Shown here piece after piece: positions 1 through 4,935 of a stretch of DNA of 5,376 nucleotides. The stretch is from Candidatus Pacearchaeota archaeon RBG_13_36_9 (GTDB lineage: Archaea; Nanobdellota; Nanobdellia; Pacearchaeales; GW2011-AR1): positions 4,767 to 10,142 of the forward strand of contig MFWN01000065.1 of NCBI GenBank assembly GCA_001786395.1. The letters are read 5' to 3'. How positions within the stretch are numbered: the first letter of the stretch is position 1; every line of letters starts with the position of its first letter. A model generated the notes under the pieces. The model ran no database searches, had not been told where the DNA came from, and was given only the letters and a program-made list of their open reading frames with translations. Position numbers and translations under genes: made by a program.

Positions 1-13
1 ACATCTTTAATGT

Positions 14-204
14 ATGAAAAAAAGAATATTTGTCTGTCCAAAATGTGGAAGCACGGATTCAAAAGTGCCCTTAATGGCAGAGGGCGTTTTTTTTCTGGAA
101 CCAATATCAAGAAATGCGGAAACTGTGGGTATGAAGGAGTATTTTTAGAAGTAGACGCGAACAAGCTGAAAGAAGTACAGGAAAAAATAAAATATAAAAA
201 ATGA
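14..204 (+). pseudogene. Archaeal-type two-CxxC zinc-ribbon protein, frame broken at a T8 run
   Basis: Read from ATG 14, the first frame gives a start of the form MKKRIFVCPKCGSTDSKVP, with a CPxCG knuckle at residues 8-11. It then runs to a TAG at 146-148 and never reaches a second knuckle. The -1 frame supplies the missing half, KKCGNCGYEGVFLEVD, ending at TGA 202-204. Joining the frames at the T8 run (87-94), equivalent to one extra T, gives a 63-aa protein with Cys 8, 11, 35 and 38. That is a complete zinc-binding set and resembles small archaeal zinc-ribbon proteins of unknown role. The open frame starting at ATG 10 lacks the first knuckle and is probably an artefact. The break could be a sequencing or assembly error, programmed -1 slippage on T TTT TTT, or a real mutation; the sequence alone does not decide. 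The stop overlaps the next start (ATGA), suggesting co-transcription and translational coupling. Confidence 0.75.
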
Positions 205-461
205 ACAGAGTATTTGAATATTTTGCAACATTATGGAAAGTTACTAACGAAAAAGGGCCTGGAGGAGATTATATCTGGGGAAGGAGTCTTGTAATTTTTC
301 CATGGCTTATGGTCATTATACTAATTCCGGCAGTTATTGTTACATGGTTTGATAAATGGGTCTTCTTCGGATTGATTGCAGTTACAATAGTAGCATACTA
401 TATTGGGTGTTGGGTTATAAAAAGAGAAAAGAATCTTTATTCTTTCAAAGCATCTTCATAA
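201..461 (+). CDS. Small membrane protein with two predicted transmembrane helices
   Basis: This 86-aa protein has a hydrophilic N-terminus (about 1-28), two hydrophobic stretches (about 30-49, rich in I/V/L/P/W, and 53-73), and a short basic tail after residue 73. It is most likely a two-pass membrane protein with both ends on the same side. The ATG at 201 overlaps the TGA of the zinc-ribbon gene by 4 nt, an arrangement typical of coupled translation, and no Shine-Dalgarno sequence is visible. Its last 25 bp overlap the end of the convergent gene on the other strand. I do not recognise a family; function is unknown. Confidence 0.75.
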   Translation: MNRVFEYFATLWKVTNEKGPGGDYIWGRSLVIFPWLMVIILIPAVIVTWFDKWVFFGLIAVTIVAYYIGCWVIKREKNLYSFKASS

Positions 462-1264
462 TACCTCGTTGTTTCCTCTATTTCAGGAAGACCTCCTAGG
501 ATTTCTTTTGCGCAATTGCAGTATTCTAATGCTTTTTTGTATTTATCTGGAATGAATTTCATAACATTTGCCAGATTATAAATGGCTCTTGCAGCCTGCT
601 CTTTATGTAAAAAAATTCCTTTTTCCAAAAGCCTATGATATATTTTTATAGCTGCCTGAGAAGGAATAACTAAATCGTCTAGAAGATCATTGTTTTTAAA
701 GACACTATTAATGTCGCTTTCAGATAATCCCCTGAAAAAAAACTCTCTTTTATAAGAGACTGCCTTCTCAATCTCCATGGTAGTTTCATAAAATCTCATA
801 TTCTCCGGCAATTTAGTTTCTATGAAAAGTTTCCGTGCATTGCTAAAATTATCTCTTGCCCTAACATGTGTATCTAAGATTATTTTTCTGATACCTTTAT
901 TAGGGCTTGTATACCTCAAAGAATCTTCTGTGTCTCTTAATCCGTGTATATAATTTTTTCCAATCAAAAAGAAATACTCAAAAAATGGGTCTTCTTGAAT
1001 TATCTGGCCCATCATTTGTGCGTAATCATTTGCCATTGGCATTTGCCTTTCAATTCCGAAATGGTGTATTTGCATCTCAAAATACTGAGCCATATTAAAG
1101 AAGTCAAAAGCATCTACATGCTGTCCGTTTGGAGCTATTAAACTTTTGCCTTTTAATTTTTCCGCCCTTCCAAAAACCAGCTCTCTTATGGATTTTAATG
1201 ATTCCTCTTTCTCAGATCCATCTAGCACTTTAACTTCAAAATCTGACAGCTTTATATTTTTCAT
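437..1264 (-). CDS. Hypothetical 275-aa helical protein, TPR-like C-terminus
   Basis: I do not recognise a family for this protein. It is soluble, rich in charged residues and predicted to be mostly helical. The middle (about 50-110) is rich in Phe, Met, Tyr and His (DFFNMAQYFEMQIHHFGIE). The C-terminal part (about 202-256) contains helix pairs such as AARAIYNLANVMKF and KYKKALEYCNCAKEI that resemble tetratricopeptide repeats, so a protein-protein interaction role is possible. There is no signal peptide, membrane segment or recognisable catalytic motif. The start at 1264 (ATG read on the - strand) is supported by the promoter/leader cassette directly upstream, also found before the next two - strand genes. 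Its 3' end overlaps the convergent membrane-protein gene by 25 bp. Confidence 0.8.
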   Translation of the reverse strand: MKNIKLSDFEVKVLDGSEKEESLKSIRELVFGRAEKLKGKSLIAPNGQHVDAFDFFNMAQYFEMQIHHFGIERQMPMANDYAQMMGQIIQEDPFFEYFFLIGKNYIHGLRDTEDSLRYTSPNKGIRKIILDTHVRARDNFSNARKLFIETKLPENMRFYETTMEIEKAVSYKREFFFRGLSESDINSVFKNNDLLDDLVIPSQAAIKIYHRLLEKGIFLHKEQAARAIYNLANVMKFIPDKYKKALEYCNCAKEILGGLPEIEETTRYYEDALKE

Positions 1265-1267
1265 TTT

Positions 1268-1349
1268 ATATCAAGAACTCTTTCCTTAGGGTATTTTTAC
1301 ATAGAAATTGTGGTTTTTAAAGTTATTTCTTTAGAAGAGATAAAACTTA
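1268..1349 (-). repeat. 82-bp promoter/leader cassette, copy 1
   Basis: This segment is 80/82 identical to 2971-3052. In both places it lies immediately upstream of a - strand start codon. It contains a TATA-like box on the - strand (TTTAAAAA, 1321 to 1314) and a downstream leader reading GGAAAGAGTTCTTGATA before the ATG. Its outer end coincides with the stop codon (TAA, 1347-1349 on the - strand) of the methyltransferase gene, so the repeat supplies that stop codon. Confidence 0.9.
1314..1321 (-). promoter_or_regulatory. TATA-like box for the 275-aa protein gene
   Basis: On the - strand the sequence reads ACTTTAAAAACC. Placing the start site about 26 nt downstream puts it near 1292-1295 and gives a leader of about 28-30 nt before ATG 1264. 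The same box occurs at the same relative place in the copy at 3017-3024, and as CTTAAAAACC near 2182-2188. Confidence 0.6.
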
Positions 1350-2126
1350 TTTTCTTGCTGCGACAAAAACATCAACAAAAATTTTATCTTCAAGATACTT
1401 GCTATATTGTGTTTTTTCTAGAATTTCTGAAAATCCTGCTAATTTAAAAGAAAAACTAAGTTTATCCTGATAGACCTCTCCATAACCCTCTGAAACAGGC
1501 AAGCTTACAACTGCAGTGCCTCCTTTCTTTAAAACCATAGCAATTTGTTTAGTCCTGTCTCCTATAGCATAATTATAAGCAATATCTGAATCTCTACCGT
1601 AAAATTCCCCATCTGTTATTATACTGTTTAAGGAAGTAACAAAATCAAAATAATTCTTTGGAAATTTTAGATTATCTCTGTCTCCTATAATTGCTTTTGT
1701 ATTTTTAAGGCCTCTTCTTTTTATTCTTTTTTCAGCTTCAGTTAACAGCTTTTTATTAATATCTATCCCAATGACTTCCTGTCCTCCGAGTTCTCCAAAT
1801 AAACATATCTCTAAACCATTTCCACAGCCAATATCAAGAACCTTTCCTCGAATGCCCTTCTCAACTGTTTTCCCTAACATCCACTCAAGAAAATCCCTAG
1901 AGCGTCCTTTTAATAAATCATAAATTGGAGCGTTTCCTGCAAATTCAAGCATTTTATTATAAAATTCTTGCTCACTCCTACATCCATCATAACCTTCTCC
2001 CAGGGAATCTCTAAGTTTTTCTCGGTCTCCTCCAGCAGCTCTAGCTATATCTAAGATTTCATCAAATTTCCTGCAAATAACGCCTTCACTATCTAAATAA
2101 TCTTTTATTTTTTGGTTATTTTCCAT
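1347..2126 (-). CDS. Class I SAM-dependent methyltransferase
   Basis: This 259-aa protein has a Rossmann-type methyltransferase domain over about residues 90-210. Motif I is VLDIGCGNGLE (96-106), the SAM-binding glycine-rich loop. GIDIN (120-124) carries the acidic residue expected to bind the ribose hydroxyls. IIGDRDNLKF (146-155) and FDFVTSLNSI (160-169) match the later strands, and LKKGGTAVVSLP (199-210) is the usual post-motif strand. The N-terminal 80 residues are helical, with a stretch (FYNKMLEFAGNAPIYDLL, 55-72) probably forming a substrate-side cap. The substrate (small molecule, RNA or protein) cannot be read from sequence. No transferase partner is encoded nearby. It has its own diverged copy of the shared promoter/leader, so it is probably co-regulated with its two - strand neighbours and transcribed from its own promoter. 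Confidence 0.88.
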   Translation of the reverse strand: MENNQKIKDYLDSEGVICRKFDEILDIARAAGGDREKLRDSLGEGYDGCRSEQEFYNKMLEFAGNAPIYDLLKGRSRDFLEWMLGKTVEKGIRGKVLDIGCGNGLEICLFGELGGQEVIGIDINKKLLTEAEKRIKRRGLKNTKAIIGDRDNLKFPKNYFDFVTSLNSIITDGEFYGRDSDIAYNYAIGDRTKQIAMVLKKGGTAVVSLPVSEGYGEVYQDKLSFSFKLAGFSEILEKTQYSKYLEDKIFVDVFVAARK

Positions 2127-2195
2127 TTTAAATTATCAAGAACTCTCTTTCCTTTCAGGTTTAAATTACAGAATTTTGGGGTTTTTAAGGGTTTC
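2127..2195 (-). repeat. Diverged third copy of the promoter/leader cassette
   Basis: On the - strand this reads CTTAAAAACC, then an AT-rich spacer, then GGAAAGAGAGTTCTTGATA, ending in AAAATG at the methyltransferase start. It matches the 82-bp cassette in order and spacing, with several substitutions and a 2-nt AG insertion in the leader. The best-kept parts are the TATA-like box (2182-2188) and the TTCTTGATA-to-ATG leader, which suggests these are the functional elements. Confidence 0.75.
2182..2188 (-). promoter_or_regulatory. TATA-like box for the methyltransferase gene
   Basis: On the - strand it reads CCCTTAAAAACCCC. It lies 56-62 nt upstream of ATG 2126, comparable with the same box in the other two copies (50-60 nt), predicting a leader of about 30-35 nt. 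A G9 tract (C9 at 2207-2215 on the + strand) lies just upstream of it. Confidence 0.5.
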
Positions 2196-2226
2196 TCATC
2201 CCAATACCCCCCCCCAAGATTGATTT

Positions 2227-2964
2227 CTACCTATTCTTCCCCTTATAAACCCATGCCCCTTTTATGTTATCATATTGTCGGAAAAAATGAAGAATAGCTA
2301 CCCTGGTTCTTATTGGATTCCCTTTATGAAAAACCCTATTAACTTCTTGTGTAATTTTTATATTATCTCTCCTAGTTTCTGTTCTTCGGCCTCTATGATA
2401 TTCTGGATTTTGAGATAGTTGATATGCAAAATCTCTTTCTTCATCACTCCAAAGAATATGCCCTAAAGAAAGATTTGCTTTTCTTGATGCTTCTTTACGT
2501 TCTTCAGAAGTCATTCCAAAAAGCCCGGTCTCCCTCTTCTTTGTTTCTTTTCCACCATCCCTACTAAACGCACTTCGGTCTTCATCACTAAGACCGTGTA
2601 TCCCAGTTTTTTCTCTATAAGCTTTTTTCCCAAGCCTCTTTAATTTATTAAGAACAGCAGGACTTTTATCCCTTCCTTTATGTTCTTTACTTAATCTTTT
2701 TAATTCAGAATAGTCTTCAATAAGCCCCCCATATTTTTCAGACCTATATGCTCCATTATTTCCACCTAAGGCGCAGCTTATGGAGACTATGGCTATCTTT
2801 TCATTAATATTGTAAATTTTTGAAAGCCTATGCTTCTCAGCTATTTGCAGTCCTGTAAAGCCATTTCTATAATCTTCTGCTATCCCTGGAAAATCCCTTT
2901 GCAGAAGTTTTCCTACTCTAGCTGCTTCTTTAATAGCCCCTATTTGTGCATCAGTTGTTTTCAT
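2227..2964 (-). CDS. Hypothetical basic protein, HTH-like N-terminus and internal repeats
   Basis: This 245-aa, strongly basic protein looks like a nucleic-acid-binding protein. Residues about 24-68 (FPGIAEDYRNGFTGLQIAEK and onward) resemble a helix-turn-helix of the kind that reads an N-x-GxTxxxIAxxH pattern. Residues 117-167 contain two related segments, EKTGIHGLSDEDRSAFSRDG and ETGLFGMTSEERKEASRKAN, each of the form TGxxGxxxEXR followed by a basic stretch. The C-terminus (171-232: W-SDEERDFA, ITQEVNRVFHKGNPIRTRVA) is helical with conserved-looking Trp, His and Arg and could be a Myb/SANT-like or other DNA-binding fold. No nuclease or recombinase catalytic motif was identified. The start at 2964 is supported by the cassette directly upstream. 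A transcription regulator or phage-type DNA-binding protein is plausible but not shown. Confidence 0.75.
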   Translation of the reverse strand: MKTTDAQIGAIKEAARVGKLLQRDFPGIAEDYRNGFTGLQIAEKHRLSKIYNINEKIAIVSISCALGGNNGAYRSEKYGGLIEDYSELKRLSKEHKGRDKSPAVLNKLKRLGKKAYREKTGIHGLSDEDRSAFSRDGGKETKKRETGLFGMTSEERKEASRKANLSLGHILWSDEERDFAYQLSQNPEYHRGRRTETRRDNIKITQEVNRVFHKGNPIRTRVAILHFFRQYDNIKGAWVYKGKNR

Positions 2965-2970
2965 TTTAAT

Positions 2971-3052
2971 ATATCAAGAACTCTTTCCCTAGGGTATTTT
3001 TACATAGAAATTGTGGTTTTTAAAGTTATTTCTTTAGAAGAGATAAAGCTTA
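2971..3052 (-). repeat. 82-bp promoter/leader cassette, copy 3
   Basis: It differs from 1268-1349 at only two positions. On the - strand it holds TTTAAAAA (3024 to 3017), the palindrome CCCTAGGG (2987-2994) near the predicted start site, and the GGAAAGAGTTCTTGATA leader. The palindrome is broken in copy 1 (CCTTAGGG on the + strand), so it is probably not essential. Its outer end abuts the divergent promoter of the gene at 3078. Confidence 0.9.
3017..3024 (-). promoter_or_regulatory. TATA-like box for the 245-aa protein gene
   Basis: TTTAAAAA on the - strand, predicting a start site near 2995 and a leader of about 30 nt. It stands back to back with the + strand box at 3049-3057, so this short region is a divergent promoter. 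Confidence 0.6.
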
Positions 3053-3057
3053 AAAAC
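3049..3057 (+). promoter_or_regulatory. TATA-like box for the 72-aa/AbrB operon
   Basis: CTTAAAAAC is centred about 25 nt upstream of ATG 3078. That is the archaeal TATA-to-start-site distance, so the transcript is predicted to start at or within a few nt of the ATG (leaderless). Confidence 0.6.
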
Positions 3058-3077
3058 ATATAACAATTCTTAAGATC

Positions 3078-3296
3078 ATGGCGGAGTATAAACCCACAAA
3101 ATCTGAGAAGAAAAAATATGTTCTTAAAGAAAAAAGGGATTTAGAGATTCTTGGAAAATGCAAGGCATTGGAGAAGAAGAAATTATCTAAGAGTGATAAG
3201 ATACTTGTGAAGTTAATTAAAACACAACTGGAAGATGACTGGAGAAATCCTTTATTGAAAGCTGTAAATAAATTAGTTAAGAAGTATGAAAAATGA
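3078..3296 (+). CDS. Hypothetical 72-aa charged helical protein, cotranscribed with AbrB
   Basis: This small protein is highly charged and Lys-rich (KPTKSEKKKYVLKEKRDLE at 5-23), with a more ordered C-terminal half containing LSKSDKILVKLIKTQLEDDW and PLLKAVNKLVKKYEK, probably two or three amphipathic helices. It has no signal peptide or membrane segment. The start is backed by a TATA-like box about 25 nt upstream, giving a leaderless mRNA. Its TGA overlaps the ATG of the AbrB-like gene by 4 nt, so the two are almost certainly translated together. Such a pair could be a toxin-antitoxin or a regulator with a partner, but the 72-aa protein carries no recognised toxin motif. Function unknown. Confidence 0.75.
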   Translation: MAEYKPTKSEKKKYVLKEKRDLEILGKCKALEKKKLSKSDKILVKLIKTQLEDDWRNPLLKAVNKLVKKYEK

Positions 3297-3454
3297 AGAT
3301 TCAAAAGCAATTATCTAAAAAAAGGGGAGATAAAACCTACTATAAGTACGTTATTGTTATTCCAGAAGAAAAAATTAAAGAGGCTGGTTTTAAAGAGGGG
3401 GACAAGCTTGAGGCGGAAAGTAAGAAAGGAGAGATAAGGCTTAAAAAGCGATAA
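3293..3454 (+). CDS. AbrB/SpoVT-like DNA-binding protein (53 aa)
   Basis: The 53-aa product has the layout of a swapped-hairpin AbrB domain: an N-terminal strand and turn (KIQKQLSKKRGDKTYYK, 2-18), then YVIVIPEEKIKEAGFKEGD (19-37) with the family signature IPxxxxxxxGxxxGD, then a last strand LEAESKKGEIRLKKR (39-53). Such proteins dimerise and act as antitoxins or transcription regulators, often repressing their own operon. It starts inside the stop of the 72-aa gene (ATGA) and ends 7 nt before the TATA-like box of the next transcription unit, so the 3' coding end and the downstream promoter are nearly contiguous. The final part together with that promoter is copied at 4923-4971, and a decayed relative lies at 4251-4362. 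Identification of the fold is fairly sure; the DNA target is not known. Confidence 0.85.
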   Translation: MKIQKQLSKKRGDKTYYKYVIVIPEEKIKEAGFKEGDKLEAESKKGEIRLKKR

Positions 3455-3473
3455 AGATAAGTTTATAAATAAA
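3425..3473 (+). repeat. 49-bp repeat: AbrB 3' end plus promoter, copy A
   Basis: This segment matches 4923-4971 at 48 of 49 positions (T at 3442 against G at 4940). It spans the last ten codons of the AbrB-like gene, its stop, and the TATA-like box of the following DUF5678-like gene. Beyond 3473 the two copies diverge. It marks the left edge of a duplicated module. Confidence 0.92.
3462..3470 (+). promoter_or_regulatory. TATA-like box for the first DUF5678/protease unit
   Basis: TTTATAAAT is centred 25 nt before ATG 3491, with purine/A-rich GATAA just upstream as a possible BRE. This spacing predicts a leaderless transcript beginning at the ATG. The second unit has the same box at the same 25-nt distance (4960-4968 to 4989). 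Confidence 0.75.
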
Positions 3474-3490
3474 TTGAGCCTTATTATCAA

Positions 3491-3733
3491 ATGACCCGTC
3501 AGGAATTAGAATTAATGCAAAGATTTGAAAGAGACAGCCATTGGTTTCATGAAAATATTCAGGTATTAAGGAAGGATTTTACTTGGAAGATTGTTGCGGT
3601 AAAGGAGGGAAAAGTTATCGCTTCTGGAAAAAACATGGAAGAAGTGATGGTAATATTAACGGAGAAAAAAGAGAAACCAGAACTCATATTCATGGAAGTT
3701 GTTTATCCAGAGGGATATACTCTGCTTCTTTAA
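3491..3733 (+). CDS. DUF5678-like small protein, unit 1
   Basis: This 80-aa protein has the pattern I associate with DUF5678: an N-terminal helix with a WF pair (18-19), a short helix NIQVLRKDF, then the beta-rich core WKIVAVKEGKVIASGKNMEE followed by a helix VMVILTEKK and a C-terminal strand (FMEVVYPEGYTLLL). Function of the family is unknown; it commonly sits next to retropepsin-like genes in archaea, as here. It is paralogous to the protein at 4989-5228, sharing the WF pair, the I(V/I)A(V/I)K strand, K(V/I), and an AS-x-K turn at the same spacing. Translation should begin at the leaderless ATG. Its TAA is directly followed by the protease ATG, so the pair is one transcription unit. Confidence 0.82.
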   Translation: MTRQELELMQRFERDSHWFHENIQVLRKDFTWKIVAVKEGKVIASGKNMEEVMVILTEKKEKPELIFMEVVYPEGYTLLL

Positions 3734-4171
3734 ATGCTAGTCCCCTTGCAGGTATACGATTTTGCAGGAGGACTGAGAATTATGGCCCATTTATTTTTGA
3801 AAGCCCAAGAGCCCCATATATTTGGCCCGATTAGAGCAATTGTGGACACCGGCAGCCCAGCTACAATAATTGGAAATGGGGATGCAGAAAGAATGAGAAT
3901 CTCAAAGATTCAGTTAAAAAATCTTGATACTCATAAAAATCCAGTAGCAATTGGCGGAGGCAGGATGGTAACTAAAGTTGTTAAAAATGCAGAGATTCAA
4001 ATAGGTGCAGATTTTAAAAGCCAGTTAATGGATCTATTGGTCCCTTTTCAAAGTGAGGAGGGGAGCAGTTGCCAGCCAACTATTCTTGGAGTGGATTTCA
4101 TGGAAAAGAACCGACTGAAATTATTTTTTGATCCCATAAATAAGCAATCTTATTTTGAAACTATTGAATAA
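3734..4171 (+). CDS. Retropepsin-like aspartic protease, unit 1
   Basis: The 145-aa protein carries the single catalytic motif IVDTGSPATIIG (36-47; Asp38-Thr39-Gly40), the retropepsin/clan AA signature. Residues 64-80 (LDTHKNPVAIGGGRMVT) may form the flap, and TILGVDFMEKNRLKLFFDP (116-134) matches the usual second psi-loop (ILGxDF) that follows. With one DTG per chain it should act as a homodimer, like retroviral and single-domain bacterial or archaeal proteases. It lacks a signal peptide, so a cytoplasmic role is likely; the substrate is unknown. ATG 3734 immediately follows the upstream TAA with no Shine-Dalgarno site, suggesting translational coupling with the DUF5678-like gene. A second such protease begins at 5243. 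Whether it is active cannot be read beyond the intact motif. Confidence 0.85.
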   Translation: MLVPLQVYDFAGGLRIMAHLFLKAQEPHIFGPIRAIVDTGSPATIIGNGDAERMRISKIQLKNLDTHKNPVAIGGGRMVTKVVKNAEIQIGADFKSQLMDLLVPFQSEEGSSCQPTILGVDFMEKNRLKLFFDPINKQSYFETIE

Positions 4172-4250
4172 CCCCCTCACAACACTTATATTACCCCTTC
4201 TCTCTTCCCGCCCTTTCCCCCCCTAATAAACATATAATTTTATAATTTCA
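4172..4250. other. Non-coding spacer, pyrimidine-rich then AT-rich
   Basis: After the protease stop the + strand is C/T-rich with a C7 tract (4217-4223), then AT-rich with TTTATAAT near 4239-4246. The C/T stretch could serve as a termination region, and the AT stretch resembles a TATA box, but no downstream start is well placed. No gene was recognised here. Confidence 0.4.
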
Positions 4251-4362
4251 AATATAACTCAGCCAGAAAACCAAGCGAAAGCAGGTTTTCTGAAGTAATA
4301 TTTTTGGTTTTGAATGGTTAGCTGAAAGCAAGAAAGGCGAGATAAAACTTAAAAAACGATAA
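4251..4362 (+). pseudogene. Decayed AbrB-like gene (remnant)
   Basis: The last stretch, 4321-4362, encodes AESKKGEIKLKKR followed by TAA. This differs from the end of the intact AbrB-like protein (AESKKGEIRLKKR) by a single residue. Further up, starting at 4263 in another frame, the sequence reads PENQAKAGFLK and then a stop, resembling the PEEKIKEAGFKE centre of the intact copy. The two parts are 7 nt further apart than in the intact gene and not in the same frame, so no functional product is expected. The 3' match is direct; assigning the upper part is inference. It suggests the metallopeptidase and the second protease unit once stood beside their own AbrB gene. Confidence 0.65.
4264..4292 (+). 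repeat. 9-bp inverted repeat with GAAA inner loop
   Basis: Arms CAGAAAACC (4264-4272) and GGTTTTCTG (4284-4292) are perfect complements around AAGCGAAAGCA, which itself could close as GC-GAAA-GC. The RNA could fold into a stem with a small inner hairpin. It overlaps the part read as AbrB remnant, so the symmetry may be chance; a small RNA or terminator role is unproven because no T-run directly follows. Confidence 0.5.
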
Positions 4363-4370
4363 TTCTAAAT
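4363..4370 (+). promoter_or_regulatory. Possible TATA-like box for the metallopeptidase
   Basis: TTCTAAAT is centred about 26 nt before ATG 4393. The distance matches the leaderless promoters at 3462-3470 and 4960-4968, but the sequence is a weaker TATA match, so this is tentative. Confidence 0.45.
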
Positions 4371-4371
4371 A

Positions 4372-4392
4372 ACTCTCTTGCATGAAGAGAGT
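4372..4392 (+). promoter_or_regulatory. 8-bp perfect inverted repeat before the metallopeptidase start
   Basis: ACTCTCTT (4372-4379) and AAGAGAGT (4385-4392) are exact reverse complements around GCATG, and ATG 4393 follows directly. If transcription begins at the ATG as the box spacing suggests, this palindrome covers roughly -21 to -1 and is well placed to be an operator for a dimeric repressor. If the transcript begins earlier it would form a hairpin at the start codon. Confidence 0.6.
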
Positions 4393-4935
4393 ATGAAATT
4401 CAAAAAGAAAAACTTCAAGAGATCTTTTGATGGGAGGATATTTCTGGATATTAAAAAGTCCTGGCAAGAAAATGAGCTGGAAATTCTTAACAAGATGAGG
4501 CAAATTTCTGGGATTGATATAAGCTCTGACAAAATAACCTGCTACATAGACCATTCAACCTCGCATGGATACTATGGCAGCAGAACAATCTTTTTAGGAA
4601 TCAAGAATGGAACAAAGAATAGAATAAAGATGGACGATGCTTTAATGGTGATATCTCATGAGCTTTTTCATATTTATTATTGGAGAGAGCTTAAGAAAAT
4701 GGGGCTGACAAAAAGCGTGCCTGGAACTGAATCTAAAGAGGAATGGAAACTTGCTGAGACTGCTGCTTTTTTATTGACTTGCGAACCTTCTTTGAAAAAG
4801 ATCTGGCCATCTGCAGAGGTTTATCTTTATCCAGAGATTAAAGGGGTTTACAATAAAGTTAAGAAATTCTGGAAAAAGGGAGACCTTGATTATTTTCTTG
4901 TTAACTCATATAAAAAAATAAAAAAGGAGAGATAA
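4393..4935 (+). CDS. HExxH zinc metallopeptidase (gluzincin-like)
   Basis: The 180-aa product from ATG 4393 carries VISHELFHIYYW, with the zincin motif H89-E90-x-x-H93, where the His pair binds zinc and Glu is catalytic. A downstream acidic candidate third ligand is E122 in KLAETAAFLL, a spacing of about 29 residues that suits gluzincin-like enzymes. Before it, residues 48-80 (ITCYIDHSTSHGYYGSRTIF and onward) look like the beta-strands that flank the active site in minimal zincins. There is no signal peptide, so it is probably a cytoplasmic peptidase of unknown substrate. ATG 4393 is preferred over the TTG at 4378 because of the promoter spacing and the palindrome just upstream. The C-terminus is odd: its last codons and TAA fall within the copied AbrB 3' end in a different frame, so a duplication junction set the present stop. 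Confidence 0.82.
   Translation: MKFKKKNFKRSFDGRIFLDIKKSWQENELEILNKMRQISGIDISSDKITCYIDHSTSHGYYGSRTIFLGIKNGTKNRIKMDDALMVISHELFHIYYWRELKKMGLTKSVPGTESKEEWKLAETAAFLLTCEPSLKKIWPSAEVYLYPEIKGVYNKVKKFWKKGDLDYFLVNSYKKIKKER

Noticed and set aside
907..1141. Two + strand open frames inside the 275-aa gene
   Set aside because: They lie wholly opposite a well-supported - strand gene, have no promoter, and their products show no recognisable domain.
2207..2215. C9 tract as a phase-variation switch
   Set aside because: It lies outside coding sequence and upstream of the predicted promoter box, so length changes would not shift a reading frame.
2112..2297. + strand open frame across the spacer and the third cassette copy
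   Set aside because: It covers the promoter region and a C9 tract and encodes a low-complexity product; it is a shadow.
2830..3063. + strand open frame ending in the 82-bp cassette (ends SLEEIKLKNI)
   Set aside because: The ending resembles the AbrB C-terminus, but the rest is antisense to the HTH-like gene and no AbrB signature is present; the similarity probably comes from the shared 13-mer.
3050..3310. - strand open frame opposite the 72-aa gene
   Set aside because: A Phe/Ser/Leu-rich product antisense to a Lys-rich gene is a typical mirror frame; no promoter supports it.
3583..3834. + strand frame overlapping the DUF5678-like and protease genes
   Set aside because: The overlapping frames have family signatures and correct promoter spacing, while this one has neither.
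4264..4292. Hairpin as a transcription terminator
   Set aside because: No T-run follows directly and archaeal termination does not generally need a hairpin; it also overlaps likely remnant coding sequence.
4318..4554. - strand open frame opposite the start of the metallopeptidase
   Set aside because: It overlaps the AbrB remnant, promoter and palindrome and shows no domain.
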